Program-made: the position numbers and the translations under genes
Notes under the pieces: generated by a model
What the model was told of the DNA's origin: nothing
What the model saw: only the letters and a program-made list of their open reading frames with translations
Database searches by the model: none
Part shown: positions 17,419-26,017 of the stretch, piece by piece
How the letters are laid out: every line of letters starts with the position of its first letter
Numbering within the stretch: position 1 is the stretch's first letter
From: Candidatus Onthomonas avicola
Lineage (GTDB): Bacteria; Bacillota; Clostridia; Oscillospirales; Oscillospiraceae
Length of the DNA: 64,000 nucleotides
Direction: 5' to 3'
Assembly: GCA_018710845.1 (NCBI GenBank)
Contig: DVJB01000061.1
Span: 34,237 to 98,236 of the forward strand

Positions 17419-17425
17419 CAATCAA

Positions 17426-17454
17426 ATCATATCATAGTGAACATTCCCAGACAA
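17426..17454 (-). promoter_or_regulatory. Promoter of the acidic lipoprotein gene
   Basis: On the minus strand TTGTCT (17449-17454), a 17-bp spacer and TATGAT (17426-17431); a second overlapping TATGAT follows at 17431-17436. The gap 17378-17874 otherwise holds only small inverted repeats and the -10 box of the next gene. Confidence 0.6.
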
Positions 17455-17728
17455 TTCGCATTTTCACCAAAAAGGATGGAGTGAGTTTTGTTGGATTCTA
17501 CAATTTTGGCCGTCTGGCGGAGGGGATACTGATTCATTTTCACAAAAACGACAAAATATTCCGTCCATAAAATGCAATGAACGCACAGCGTTCATGCTGC
17601 CGGCGCATTCTGCGCCGCCGCCATGGTTTTGTCCCGTCTCTGTGCGTTTTTCCCTTCCGGCGGGGCAAAGGAGCAAAAAATGTGTTGGAAAGACTGGGCA
17701 GATTTGATAAAATCTTTCATCATTTTTT

Positions 17729-17750
17729 AAGGAATCTTTAGATTCCTTTT
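17729..17750. other. Palindrome before the PAP2-type gene
   Basis: AAGGAATCT-TT-AGATTCCTT followed by TT. It lies 25 bp upstream of a TATAAT at 17775-17780, so it could be an operator for the gene at 17875 or a small terminator. Confidence 0.35.
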
Positions 17751-17874
17751 ATGGATTTCGTGACATTCCCGTATTATAATGCTCTTACCCCACACAGGGG
17801 CCTGACCGGATCGCGGCGGCCGGCACGCCGCGGCCGGGCGGGATGACTCACTGTTGATAAGAGAGGTGCTCGAC

Positions 17875-18543
17875 ATGCAACGCGTGGCGAACTTGGCGTC
17901 CAGGTATTCGCACGCCTGGGTGCTCCTGTATTTCCTGTTGTACTTGCCCTGGTTTGGCTGGCTGGAGAGCCGGGACATCTCCCGGTGTACCATCGTGCAG
18001 CTGCAGGTGGATGAGCTGATTCCGTTTTGCGAGTATTTTGTGGTCCCCTATCTGCTGTGGTTTTTCTACATGGCGGCCGGCATCGGCTACCTGCTGCTCA
18101 CCCAGCCGCGGGAGAACTTCTACCGCTTTGCCGCGGTGCTCTTTGGCGGCATGACGGTCTGCCTGGTGATCTATACCTTCTTCTATACCGGGCTGGACCT
18201 GCGTCCGCAGATTGACCCGGACAAGAACATCTTCACCTGGATGGTCGCGCAGGTCTGGGCGGTGGACACCAGCACAAACGTCTGTCCCAGCATCCACTGC
18301 TTTGCGACCCTGGCCCTGCAGGCGGGGCTGAAGCGCGCGGGCCTCGACCGGCGCCATCCGGGCGTATTTATCGCCAGCGCCGTGCTGGCCGTGCTCATCG
18401 TGCTGTCCACCGTGATGCTCAAGCAGCACTCGGTGCTCGACGTGATCTGCGCCTTCCTGCTCGCGAGCGTGATGCATCGCCTGGTCTACCGCTCGCGGCC
18501 GATGTACATGCCCCGCGCCCGCCTGCGTCTGAACCGCGGGTAA
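17875..18543 (+). CDS. PAP2-superfamily membrane phosphatase/phosphotransferase
   Basis: 222 residues with five to six membrane helices. The PAP2 signatures are partly present: CPSIHC around residue 140 (PSxxH motif) and VMLKQHSVLD near 185 (the H...D motif). This arrangement resembles the inositol-phosphotransferase-like subgroup rather than classical undecaprenyl-PP phosphatases. A lipid-phosphate substrate is likely; the exact one is unknown. ATG 17875 is 8 nt after GAGAGG; an upstream in-frame TTG has no ribosome site. A TATAAT lies at 17775-17780. Confidence 0.75.
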   Translation: MQRVANLASRYSHAWVLLYFLLYLPWFGWLESRDISRCTIVQLQVDELIPFCEYFVVPYLLWFFYMAAGIGYLLLTQPRENFYRFAAVLFGGMTVCLVIYTFFYTGLDLRPQIDPDKNIFTWMVAQVWAVDTSTNVCPSIHCFATLALQAGLKRAGLDRRHPGVFIASAVLAVLIVLSTVMLKQHSVLDVICAFLLASVMHRLVYRSRPMYMPRARLRLNRG

Positions 18544-18566
18544 ACCGAAAATACAGCAAAAAGCAA

Positions 18567-18604
18567 AAAGCCTTCCTCCTGATCTTGGGAGGAAGGCTTT
18601 GCTA
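18567..18604. terminator. Bidirectional terminator
   Basis: AAAGCCTTCCTCC and GGAGGAAGGCTTT form a perfect 13-bp stem, with A-rich sequence on one side and TTT on the other. It sits between the convergent PAP2 and flavodoxin-family genes. Confidence 0.85.
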
Positions 18605-18641
18605 TGCCGCTGCGCGGCGGCTGCCGGGTTTGACCGCGCGC

Positions 18642-19259
18642 TCAGCGGATAAAATTGGTGGAGATCTTCTCGTTTTCCGGGTGAGGGAGACCATTTTCCC
18701 GGCCGAGGGCGATGCAGCGCAGCAGCCAGGCCATATTTTTGCCGATGTTGTACATCGTCATCAGGCCCTCCTTGTCCTGCTGCACCTGCTCAGGCTCGTT
18801 GCCGTAGACGTGGTTCCAGTAGGTGGAGGAGACCACCGGCATGGAGCAGATGGTAAAGTATTTGTTGATGACGTCAAACGAGGCGGTCGTCCCCGCGCGG
18901 CGGGCGCTGAGCACAGCCGCGCCGGGCTTATAGGCGAAGTGACGCCCGCCGGAATAGAACGCGCGGTCGAGCACCGCCAGCAGCCGGGCGCTCGGGTGGG
19001 CGTAATAGACTGGGGAGCCGAAGACAAAGCCGTCGCAGCTCTCGGCCTTCTCCGCCAGCTCGTTGGCGATGTCGTCAAAGACGCATTTTCCCGTCTTCCG
19101 GCAGGAGCCGCAGGCGATGCAGTCGGGCAGCGGCGCGTTTCAGACCCAGATGGTCTCCGTCTCAATCCCCTCTTCGTGCAGGGCGCGTGCCACCTCGGCG
19201 AGCGCCGCTCCGGTGCAGCCGTTTTTACGCGAGCTGCCGTTGACCAGCATGACTTTCAT
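18642..19259 (-). pseudogene. Flavodoxin-family NAD(P)H-dependent FMN reductase gene with in-frame TGA
   Basis: The 206-codon frame from ATG 19259 (after AAGGAGGG) to TGA 18642 is a complete NADPH-dependent FMN reductase-like protein (start VMLVNGSSRKNGCTG; later CIACGSCRKTGKC, GFVFGSPVYYAHPSARL, SSTYWNHVYG), except that codon 40 is TGA (19140-19142). My recollection of the family is a glycine here (an IGN-P motif just before the cysteine cluster), so one change from GGA explains it. Translation would stop at 39 residues. The rest is intact, suggesting a recent mutation, a sequencing error or, less likely, recoding. It follows the CDF gene by 96 bp. Confidence 0.8.
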
Positions 19260-19355
19260 GACAGTTCCCTCCTTAGGAATAGGAATACCAGTATATCACC
19301 TGGAGCCCGTTCCAGGTCAAGCGTGCGGACAGAAGTTTGGTTGGAGATTGCCGTC

Positions 19356-20261
19356 TCAGGTCTCCCCCTCCCGCGCGGGGTTGACGTGGACCATGCAGTG
19401 CTTGACGGAGGGGAAGCTGCGCTCGATCTCGTCGTGCACCTGCTGGGCGATGCCGTGCGCGGCGACGAGGGAAAGCGAGCCGTCGGCGGCGATCTCCACA
19501 TCGACGTAGATGCGCGCGCCAAACTGCCGGGTCTTGAGCAGGTCCAGGCCGAGCACGCCGGGCTGGTGGAGGATGCTGGTGCGCATCTCCTCCTCCAGCT
19601 CGGGCGAGGCGGCGTGGTCGGTGAGCTGCTCCACCGCGCCGCGGAAGATGTTCACCGCCGCCCGGAGGATAAACAGGCAGATGACCAAGCTGGCGACCGG
19701 GTCGAGCACCGGATAGCCCAGCCGCGCCCCGGCGATGCCGATCAGGCCGCCGAGGGAGGAGAGGGCGTCCGAGCGGTGGTCCCAGGCCACCGCCATGAGG
19801 GAGGAAGAGCCGCTCTTGCGCGCGGCCCGGCGGGTGTAGTGGTACATCCCCTCTTTCACGGCGATGGAGGCCGCCGCCGCCCACAGGGCGAGCAGGCCGG
19901 GCACGGCGAGCGTCCCCTCCTGCGCGGCAAGGATGTTCTGCACGCCGGCCCAGCCGAGGGCGCAACCGGTGACGGCGATCAGCGCCGAGAGCAAAATGGC
20001 CACAATGCACTCGAGCCGCTCATGGCCGTACTCGTGGTCCTGATCGGCGGCCCGGCCGGAGAGCTTGAGGCCGACCATCACCATCAGGGTGGAGAAGATA
20101 TCGGAGATGGAGTTGACCGCGTCGGAGATCATCGCTCCCGAGTGGGCGATCAGGCCCGCGGCCAGCTTGCCGGCCGAGAGCAGCAGATTGACGACAACGG
20201 TCTGCCGCGCCACGCGCATGGAAAGGGCGTAGCGGGCGGATTCAGTGTCTGGACTGGACAT
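19356..20261 (-). CDS. Cation diffusion facilitator (CDF) transporter
   Basis: 301 residues. Six N-terminal membrane helices carry the CDF metal site motifs SDAVNSISD (near 45) and DHRSDALSS (near 155), plus HEYGHERLE in the loop between helices 2 and 3. A cytosolic ferredoxin-like domain of about 90 residues closes the protein (VDVEIAADGSLSLVAAHGIA). CDF proteins export Zn2+, Fe2+, Mn2+ or similar ions by proton antiport; the D/D motifs do not settle the metal. ATG 20261 is preceded by GGGAGGG. Nothing firm is seen in the 242 bp between it and the TVP38 gene except an imperfect hairpin at 20318-20349. Confidence 0.9.
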   Translation of the reverse strand: MSSPDTESARYALSMRVARQTVVVNLLLSAGKLAAGLIAHSGAMISDAVNSISDIFSTLMVMVGLKLSGRAADQDHEYGHERLECIVAILLSALIAVTGCALGWAGVQNILAAQEGTLAVPGLLALWAAAASIAVKEGMYHYTRRAARKSGSSSLMAVAWDHRSDALSSLGGLIGIAGARLGYPVLDPVASLVICLFILRAAVNIFRGAVEQLTDHAASPELEEEMRTSILHQPGVLGLDLLKTRQFGARIYVDVEIAADGSLSLVAAHGIAQQVHDEIERSFPSVKHCMVHVNPAREGET

Positions 20262-20503
20262 GGAGAGATCCCTCCCGGTTTTGACAGACGGCGGCAGACT
20301 TCTGTGAAAAACAGAAACATCCATGGGAACAACTGGTTTCCCACGGATGTGTGTCTCTTCTCCGCTGCCTTACGGCCCGGCCGAAGCCTGATCAGTCTGC
20401 CAAGATATGTCAGATTGGTTTGGGATACTCTACCATGCCGCCGGCCGTAAAGTCAAGGCTAACCGGACGGGAAATTGCGACGTTCCGGGGCTATGGCCGC
20501 CGG

Positions 20504-21178
20504 TCACCTGCGAAAGCGGCGCACGATCGCGTCCTCAATCCTGTCCCCGTACTTCAGGCCAAAGTAGAACAGCAGCGCCAGCGCCAGTGCCAGCGGCGGA
20601 ATGGCCAGCGGGGGGATGGAAAACGCGCTGCCGCCGAGGGCGCAGGCCACCAGCAGCCCCCAGGGCCGGGTGAACAGGGCGATGAGGGCAAAGCGCCGGA
20701 AGGGGATGTCGGTCAGGCCGGCGAGGATGCACAACAGGTCGTCCGGGAAGAAAGGAAAGAGAAAGGTGAGCACGAGAAAGGTGTCCCGCTTGCGCTCAAT
20801 CAGGTCAAGATAGCGCGCCGAGAGCTTCTCCGAGACGAACTTCTGAGCAAACGATCGCCCGAAAAAACGCGCAAGCGCGAAGACAATGCAGCTTCCCAGC
20901 GCCACGGCGACCGCCGTGAGGAGGAAACTCGCCACCGTGCCGAACAGCAGCCCGCCCGCCGCGGCGGTGATATTGCTCGGGATGGGCGCGATGACAACCG
21001 AGAAGAGCTGGAGCAGAAAGAAGGCCGCCTCTCCCCAGGGGGAGAACTGGTCCACCCAGTCGCGGACGGATTCAGCGCTGTACCCGTCGGCAAACACCTG
21101 TGTGCGCAGGAAATAGAATGCGACGCCGGCCGCAGCCAGCAGCGGGATGAGCCAGAGCAGCCTGCTTTTCTTCTCCAT
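20504..21178 (-). CDS. TVP38/TMEM64-family membrane protein
   Basis: 224 residues, about six membrane helices. The family core is visible as APIPSNITAAAGGLLFG (near 65), FALARFFGRSFAQKF and FPFFPDDLLCILAGLTDIPFRRF. TVP38/DedA-type proteins are proposed lipid scramblases or flippases; the bacterial roles remain poorly defined. ATG 21178 follows AGAGGTGG; an earlier in-frame ATG has no ribosome site. It is divergent from polA. Confidence 0.85.
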   Translation of the reverse strand: MEKKSRLLWLIPLLAAAGVAFYFLRTQVFADGYSAESVRDWVDQFSPWGEAAFFLLQLFSVVIAPIPSNITAAAGGLLFGTVASFLLTAVAVALGSCIVFALARFFGRSFAQKFVSEKLSARYLDLIERKRDTFLVLTFLFPFFPDDLLCILAGLTDIPFRRFALIALFTRPWGLLVACALGGSAFSIPPLAIPPLALALALLFYFGLKYGDRIEDAIVRRFRR

Positions 21179-21371
21179 CGAAACCACCTCTTCTGTCATA
21201 CTAACAGAATACCATTTTTCTATAAAGAAGGGGATAAGATTTTCTAAAAAATTTATGAAAAATTGGGGGAAGGGCGAAGCGCTGCGGACGGTGGTATTTC
21301 TGCGGCGGCTGTGATACAATATAAACTGTGAAAATCTGCCGTGTCCATACGGCGGGAAATGGGGAAACGCG

Positions 21372-24032
21372 ATGAAACTGATGGTCCTGGACGGAAACTC
21401 CATTGTCAACCGGGCCTTTTACGGGGTGCGCCTGCTCAGCACCCGCGACGGGCTGTACACCAACGCCATTTACGGCTTTCTCAATATCCTGCAAAAGCTG
21501 GTGGACGAGGAGGGGCCGGACGCCCTGTGCGTTGCCTTTGACCTCAAGGCGCCCGCCTTCCGCCATCTCGCCTATGAGGGCTACAAGGCCACGCGCCACG
21601 GCATGCCGGAGGAGCTGGCGATGCAGATGCCGGTGCTGAAAGAAGTGCTCGGGGCGATGAATATCCCCCGCTATGAGCTGGAGGGCTGGGAGGCGGACGA
21701 CCTGCTGGGCACGATCTCCCGCCGCTGCGAGGCGGCCGGCTGGGACTGCACCGTGGTCACCGGCGACAAGGACTCTCTCCAGCTCATCACGGAACACACC
21801 AGCGTCAAGCTGGTCTCCACCCGCATGGGTCAGACCACCACGCGCGAGATGACACCGGAGACCTTCCGGGAGGAATACGGCTTTGACCCGATCCATATCA
21901 TCGATCTCAAGAGCCTGATGGGGGACTCGTCGGACAACATCCCCGGCGTCAAGGGGGTGGGGGAGAAGACGGCGATGGACCTGCTACGCCGTTACCACTC
22001 GGTGCGGGAGATCTACGAGCGCTTTGACGAGCTGGAGCTGCGGCCCGCCCTGCGCAAGAAGCTGGACGAGGGGCGCGAGATGGCAAAGCTCTCCTATGAC
22101 CTCGCCACCATCCGCTGCGACGCCCCGCTGGCGTTCGCCCCGGAGGACGCCCTGCGCCGCCCGGTGGACCGCGGCGCTCTCTACCAGCTCTTTTTGAAGC
22201 TGGAGTTCACCAAGATGATTGAAAAATACGGCCTCACCCCGGAGGAGGGGGAGACCGCCGGTGAGGAGACCTATACCGGCACCGTCACCTCCGAGGTGGT
22301 GGAGGACGCCGCGCGGCTGGACGAACTGCTCGCGCTCTGGGAGCGGCAGGACGTCGTCGCGGTGCTCACCCTCCCGGACCTCGCGGGAGTGGCGGTGGTC
22401 TCTCGCCCCTCGGAGGAAGAGGAGCTGGCGAGCCTCCTGCTGCCCGGCCGCCTGGGGGAGGCGGACTGGCGCCGCGCGCTGGAGACGCTCTTCTCCGCGC
22501 GGGTGCGCAAGGCGGGCCACCAGGTCAAAGAGCTGATGGGGGACCTCCTCGCCCATGGCCTGGCCACCGACGGCTTTGTGTTCGATACGGCGCTGGCGGC
22601 CTATCTGCTCGCCCCGACGGACGGCAGCTACAGCCTGGAGAAACTGGCGATGCACTACTTTCACGCCGAGCTGCCGGACGCGAAGACCTTCACCTCGCCC
22701 GACGCCTTCGCCCCTTTGGGCGATACCCGCCAGGCGGAGGCGAACTTCCTCTGGCACGCGGGGCTCGTGCGCTGCCTGTACGATGAGCTGCGCGGCCGGC
22801 TGGAGGAGCTGGACATGCTTCCGCTCCTGGAGACAGTAGAGCTGCCGCTCTGTCCGGTGCTCGCCGAGATGGAGCGCGCGGGCTTTCTGGTGGACCGCAA
22901 GGCGCTGGCCGAGTTCGGCGAGATGCTGGCGGAGAACATTCAGACCCACCAGGCGGCGATCTACCGCTATGCCGGGCACGAGTTTAACATCAACTCCACC
23001 CAGCAGCTCGGCGCGGTGCTCTTTGACGAGCTGAACCTTCCGGCCATGAAGAAGACCAAGCGTGGCTACTCCACCAACGCCGAGGTGCTGGAAAAGCTCA
23101 GACCCTATCATCCCATCATCGGGGAGATTCTGGACTACCGCCAGCTCACCAAGCTCAAGAGCACCTATGTGGACGGGCTGACCAAGGTGATCGCCGCCGA
23201 CGGGCGGATCCACACCAGCTTTCAGAACACGGTCACCGCCACCGGGCGCCTCTCCTCCACCGAGCCAAACCTGCAAAACATCCCGGTGCGCACCCCCCTG
23301 GGGGCGGAGATGCGCAAGATGTTCCTCGCCGCGCCGGGGAACGTCCTGGTGGACGCGGACTACTCCCAGATCGAACTGCGGCTGCTGGCCCACATCGCGG
23401 GAGACGAGGCGATGCAGGAGGGCTTTCGCACCGGCGCGGACGTGCACACCGCCACCGCCGCCTGGGTCTTCGGCGTGCCGGAGGAGGAGGTCACCCGCCA
23501 GATGCGCTCGTCGGCCAAGGCGGTCAACTTCGGCATTGTCTACGGCATCTCCGCCTTCTCTCTCGCGCAGGACATCGGCGTGACCCAGCGCCAGGCGAAG
23601 GAGTACATGGACCGCTATTTTGAAAAGTACTCCGGAATCCGCGACTATGAGAAGAACGTCGTCGCCGAGGCGCGCGAGCGCGGCTACGTTTCCACCCTGA
23701 TGGGGCGGCGGCGCTGGCTGCCCGAGCTCAAGAGCTCCAACTTCAACACGCGCTCCTTCGGCGAGCGGGTCGCGCTCAATATGCCCATCCAGGGCACGGC
23801 GGCGGACATCATCAAGCTGGCGATGGTCCGCGTCCAGAACCGCCTGAAGGCGGAGGGCCTGCGCGGCCGGCTTGTATTACAGGTTCACGACGAGCTCATC
23901 GTCGAGTGCCCGGCGGAAGAGGGGAAGACGGTCGCCCGGCTGCTGGAAGAGGAGATGGAGGGGGTCATGACGCTCTCTGTCCCCCTGGTGGCGGAGGCCA
24001 AGATCGGCGTGCGCTGGGCGGACGCGCACTGA
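21372..24032 (+). CDS. polA: DNA polymerase I
   Basis: 886 residues. The 5'-3' exonuclease domain (1-290) has MKLMVLDGNSIVNRAFYG, GWEADDLLGT and GDKDSLQL. The central domain lacks the DxE proofreading motif (VLTLPDLAG in its place), so 3'-5' exonuclease should be inactive, as in Bacillus and Thermus enzymes. Polymerase motifs are intact: A (DADYSQIELR), B (RSSAKAVNFGIVYGIS) and C (VHDELIVECP). It fills gaps after Okazaki-primer removal and in repair. A TACAAT box lies at 21315-21320. rimI starts 40 bp downstream and tsaD overlaps rimI, forming a polA-rimI-tsaD run. Confidence 0.97.
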   Translation: MKLMVLDGNSIVNRAFYGVRLLSTRDGLYTNAIYGFLNILQKLVDEEGPDALCVAFDLKAPAFRHLAYEGYKATRHGMPEELAMQMPVLKEVLGAMNIPRYELEGWEADDLLGTISRRCEAAGWDCTVVTGDKDSLQLITEHTSVKLVSTRMGQTTTREMTPETFREEYGFDPIHIIDLKSLMGDSSDNIPGVKGVGEKTAMDLLRRYHSVREIYERFDELELRPALRKKLDEGREMAKLSYDLATIRCDAPLAFAPEDALRRPVDRGALYQLFLKLEFTKMIEKYGLTPEEGETAGEETYTGTVTSEVVEDAARLDELLALWERQDVVAVLTLPDLAGVAVVSRPSEEEELASLLLPGRLGEADWRRALETLFSARVRKAGHQVKELMGDLLAHGLATDGFVFDTALAAYLLAPTDGSYSLEKLAMHYFHAELPDAKTFTSPDAFAPLGDTRQAEANFLWHAGLVRCLYDELRGRLEELDMLPLLETVELPLCPVLAEMERAGFLVDRKALAEFGEMLAENIQTHQAAIYRYAGHEFNINSTQQLGAVLFDELNLPAMKKTKRGYSTNAEVLEKLRPYHPIIGEILDYRQLTKLKSTYVDGLTKVIAADGRIHTSFQNTVTATGRLSSTEPNLQNIPVRTPLGAEMRKMFLAAPGNVLVDADYSQIELRLLAHIAGDEAMQEGFRTGADVHTATAAWVFGVPEEEVTRQMRSSAKAVNFGIVYGISAFSLAQDIGVTQRQAKEYMDRYFEKYSGIRDYEKNVVAEARERGYVSTLMGRRRWLPELKSSNFNTRSFGERVALNMPIQGTAADIIKLAMVRVQNRLKAEGLRGRLVLQVHDELIVECPAEEGKTVARLLEEEMEGVMTLSVPLVAEAKIGVRWADAH

Positions 24033-24072
24033 GCGCGCGGAGCCGGCGTACCTGCCCCGCAAGGAGGATCAC

Positions 24073-24558
24073 ATGGAAGAAAAACAGTACGTCTCCTACC
24101 GGCTGCGGCCGATGGACCGGGAGATGATTCCACAGATTGTCCGGCTGGAACGGGAGAATTTCTCCCTCCCCTGGACGGAGGAGATGCTGTTGGAGGAGCT
24201 GGAGAGCCTCAACAGCAGCTGCATCGCCGCCGTCACCGAGGACGGGACGGTACTGGGCTATGCCAGCCTGACCGTCGTGCTGGACGAGGGGTATATCAAT
24301 AACATCGCCGTGCGCGCCGACTGCCGCCGGCAGGGGATCGCCTCCGCCCTGCTGCGGGTGTTTTTGCGCTTTGCCCGCGCGCAGCAGCTCGCCTTTCTCA
24401 CCCTGGAGGTGCGCGAGAGCAACGCCGCTGCCCGCGCCCTGTATGACAGGTTCTGCTTTCAGGAGGTGGGGCGGCGCAAGAATTACTACGACAAGCCGGC
24501 GGAGGACGCGATCTTGATGACGCGCTACCTCACCGCCGGGGAGGAGGGGACGGAATGA
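24073..24558 (+). CDS. rimI: Ribosomal-protein S18 alanine N-acetyltransferase-like GNAT
   Basis: 161 residues with a GNAT fold. The RimI start pattern is MIPQIVRLERENFSLPWT. Acetyl-CoA binding motif A is NNIAVRADCRRQGIASALL (RxxGxA), and the C-terminal part VRESNAAARALYDRFCFQEVGRRKNYY is typical of RimI. It acetylates the S18 N terminus and perhaps other proteins. AAGGAGG precedes ATG 24073. Its end overlaps tsaD by 4 bp (ATGA), the common rimI-tsaD coupling. Confidence 0.92.
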   Translation: MEEKQYVSYRLRPMDREMIPQIVRLERENFSLPWTEEMLLEELESLNSSCIAAVTEDGTVLGYASLTVVLDEGYINNIAVRADCRRQGIASALLRVFLRFARAQQLAFLTLEVRESNAAARALYDRFCFQEVGRRKNYYDKPAEDAILMTRYLTAGEEGTE

Positions 24559-25574
24559 ACATCCTGGCAGTGGAGTCCTCCTGCGACGAGACCGCCGTCG
24601 CCGTCGTGCGCGACGGGCGGACGGTGCTCTCCGACGCGATTGCCTCCCAGGTGGAGATGCACACCCTCTACGGCGGCGTCGTGCCCGAGATCGCCTCGCG
24701 CAAGCACCTGGAGGCGATCGCCCAGCTCGCCGACCGCGCGCTGGAGGAGGCGGGGCTGACGCGCCGGGAGATCGACGCGGTCGCCTGTACCTACGCCCCC
24801 GGCCTGATCGGCGCGGTGCTGGTGGGGCTGAATTTCGCCAAGGCGGTCTCTTATGCGCTCGATGTCCCGCTCATCCCGGTGCACCATATCCGCGGGCACA
24901 TCGCGGCCAACTACATCACCCACCCCGCGCTCGAGCCGCCCTTTCTCTGCCTCTGCGTCTCCGGCGGCAACACGCTGATCGTGGACGTGGAGGACTATAC
25001 CCGCCTGCGCCTGCTCGGCGCGACCCGGGACGACGCGGCGGGGGAGTGCTTTGACAAGGTGGCCCGCGTGCTCGGCATCGGCTACCCCGGCGGCGGCCCG
25101 ATGGACCGCCTGGCCAAGGGGGGAGACGATCAGAAATATCCTCTCCCGCGCTCCAAGGTGGACGGCGCGCCGCTGGATATGTCCTTTTCCGGTCTCAAGA
25201 CGGCGGCGCTCAACCTGATCCACAACGCCGCGCAGAAGGGGGAGGCGCTCGACCTTGCGTCTTTCGCCGCCTCCTTCGCCGCGGCGGTGAGCGACGAGCT
25301 GGTGCCGCGCGTGATGCTGGCGGCCCGGCAGACCGGCCGGCGGAAGATCGCCGCGGCCGGCGGCGTGGCGGCCAACAGCCGCATCCGCCGCGACCTGGAG
25401 AGCGCCTGCCGGGCGGAGGGCTGTGAGCTCTATCTCCCCGAGCTGCGCCTGTGCGGGGACAACGGGGCGATGATCGGCTGTCAGGGCTACTACGAGTATC
25501 AGGCCGGCGCGCGCGCCGGGCTCGACCTCAACGGCTTTGCCAGCCGGCCGGTGGATGCCCCTGGCTGGGCGTGA
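24555..25574 (+). CDS. tsaD: tRNA N6-adenosine threonylcarbamoyltransferase
   Basis: 339 residues, full length. It starts ILAVESSCDETAVAV; metal ligands H111 and H115 lie in VHHIRGH, and the ATP-binding part has SGGNT and AAAGGVAANSRIR. With TsaB and TsaE it transfers threonylcarbamoyl to A37 of ANN-decoding tRNAs. tsaB and tsaE are not in this window. The product is the substrate of MtaB (5423-6745). The reading frame overlaps rimI by ATGA. Confidence 0.96.
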   Translation: MNILAVESSCDETAVAVVRDGRTVLSDAIASQVEMHTLYGGVVPEIASRKHLEAIAQLADRALEEAGLTRREIDAVACTYAPGLIGAVLVGLNFAKAVSYALDVPLIPVHHIRGHIAANYITHPALEPPFLCLCVSGGNTLIVDVEDYTRLRLLGATRDDAAGECFDKVARVLGIGYPGGGPMDRLAKGGDDQKYPLPRSKVDGAPLDMSFSGLKTAALNLIHNAAQKGEALDLASFAASFAAAVSDELVPRVMLAARQTGRRKIAAAGGVAANSRIRRDLESACRAEGCELYLPELRLCGDNGAMIGCQGYYEYQAGARAGLDLNGFASRPVDAPGWA

Positions 25575-26017
25575 AACGGTTATGTCAACGCCGCCGGCTG
25601 TGGAAAACCCGTCCCGCGACGTCCACATCCGACGGGAAAAGCCTTGCGGCGGCTGGATTTTTGCTGTGGAAAAGCCTGTGCACAATGTGCATAACTCTTT
25701 GTAGAGCGCCGGTTGCCCCCGATATTATGCCGGCGGCGGAGAAGGGGCTGTCAAGCGGGCGGCGGGAATTTCTACTTGGCCGCCTGGGATAAAATGCCGG
25801 TCGGGCGCTGTCAGACTTTGTGGGAAATGTCCGCTTGACAGCGCGCCGGCGGGAAAGGGCTATACAAGCAGTATTCGCCCCTTTTCGTCTTTGCCAGCGG
25901 CGGCAAATTTCGGCGTCTTCTGCGCGGGAATGATTGCCATTCCCGGCCGGGTATGCTATAATTTACTATCTGTTTGGATTTGATTTTGCACAGTTTTGGA
26001 TAAAGGTCGTGTGAAAG
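25575..26017. other. 443-bp gap before trpS with inverted repeats and DnaA-box-like words
   Basis: No gene is evident. Near the tsaD end a possible stem (25589-25594 with 25646-25651) precedes ATTTTT, perhaps a weak terminator. TGTGGAAAA occurs at 25599 and 25665 and TGTGCATAA at 25686, each one mismatch from the DnaA box TGTGGATAA. CTGTCAAGCG near 25748 is repeated inverted as CGCTTGACAG near 25832. No T-box consensus was found although the next gene is an aminoacyl-tRNA synthetase. Confidence 0.4.
25934..25962 (+). promoter_or_regulatory. Promoter of trpS
   Basis: TTGCCA (25934-25939), 17 bp, TATAAT (25957-25962). The spacer contains the palindrome CCCGGCCGGG. Confidence 0.75.

Noticed and set aside
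14227-17484. Very long open frame on the plus strand opposite the GH3 lipoprotein gene
   Set aside because: It mirrors the codon structure of the real minus-strand genes, lacks any domain and spans two genes plus their promoters.
19140-19142. Genetic-code change with TGA read as glycine
   Set aside because: TGA is the normal stop codon of many intact genes in this window.
20318-20349. Imperfect hairpin between the CDF and TVP38 genes as a metal riboswitch
   Set aside because: It has one mismatch, no riboswitch consensus and is downstream of TVP38 rather than in the CDF leader.
25575-26017. T-box riboswitch before trpS
   Set aside because: The conserved T-box core (AGGGTGG...ACCGCG type) and a specifier hairpin were not found.
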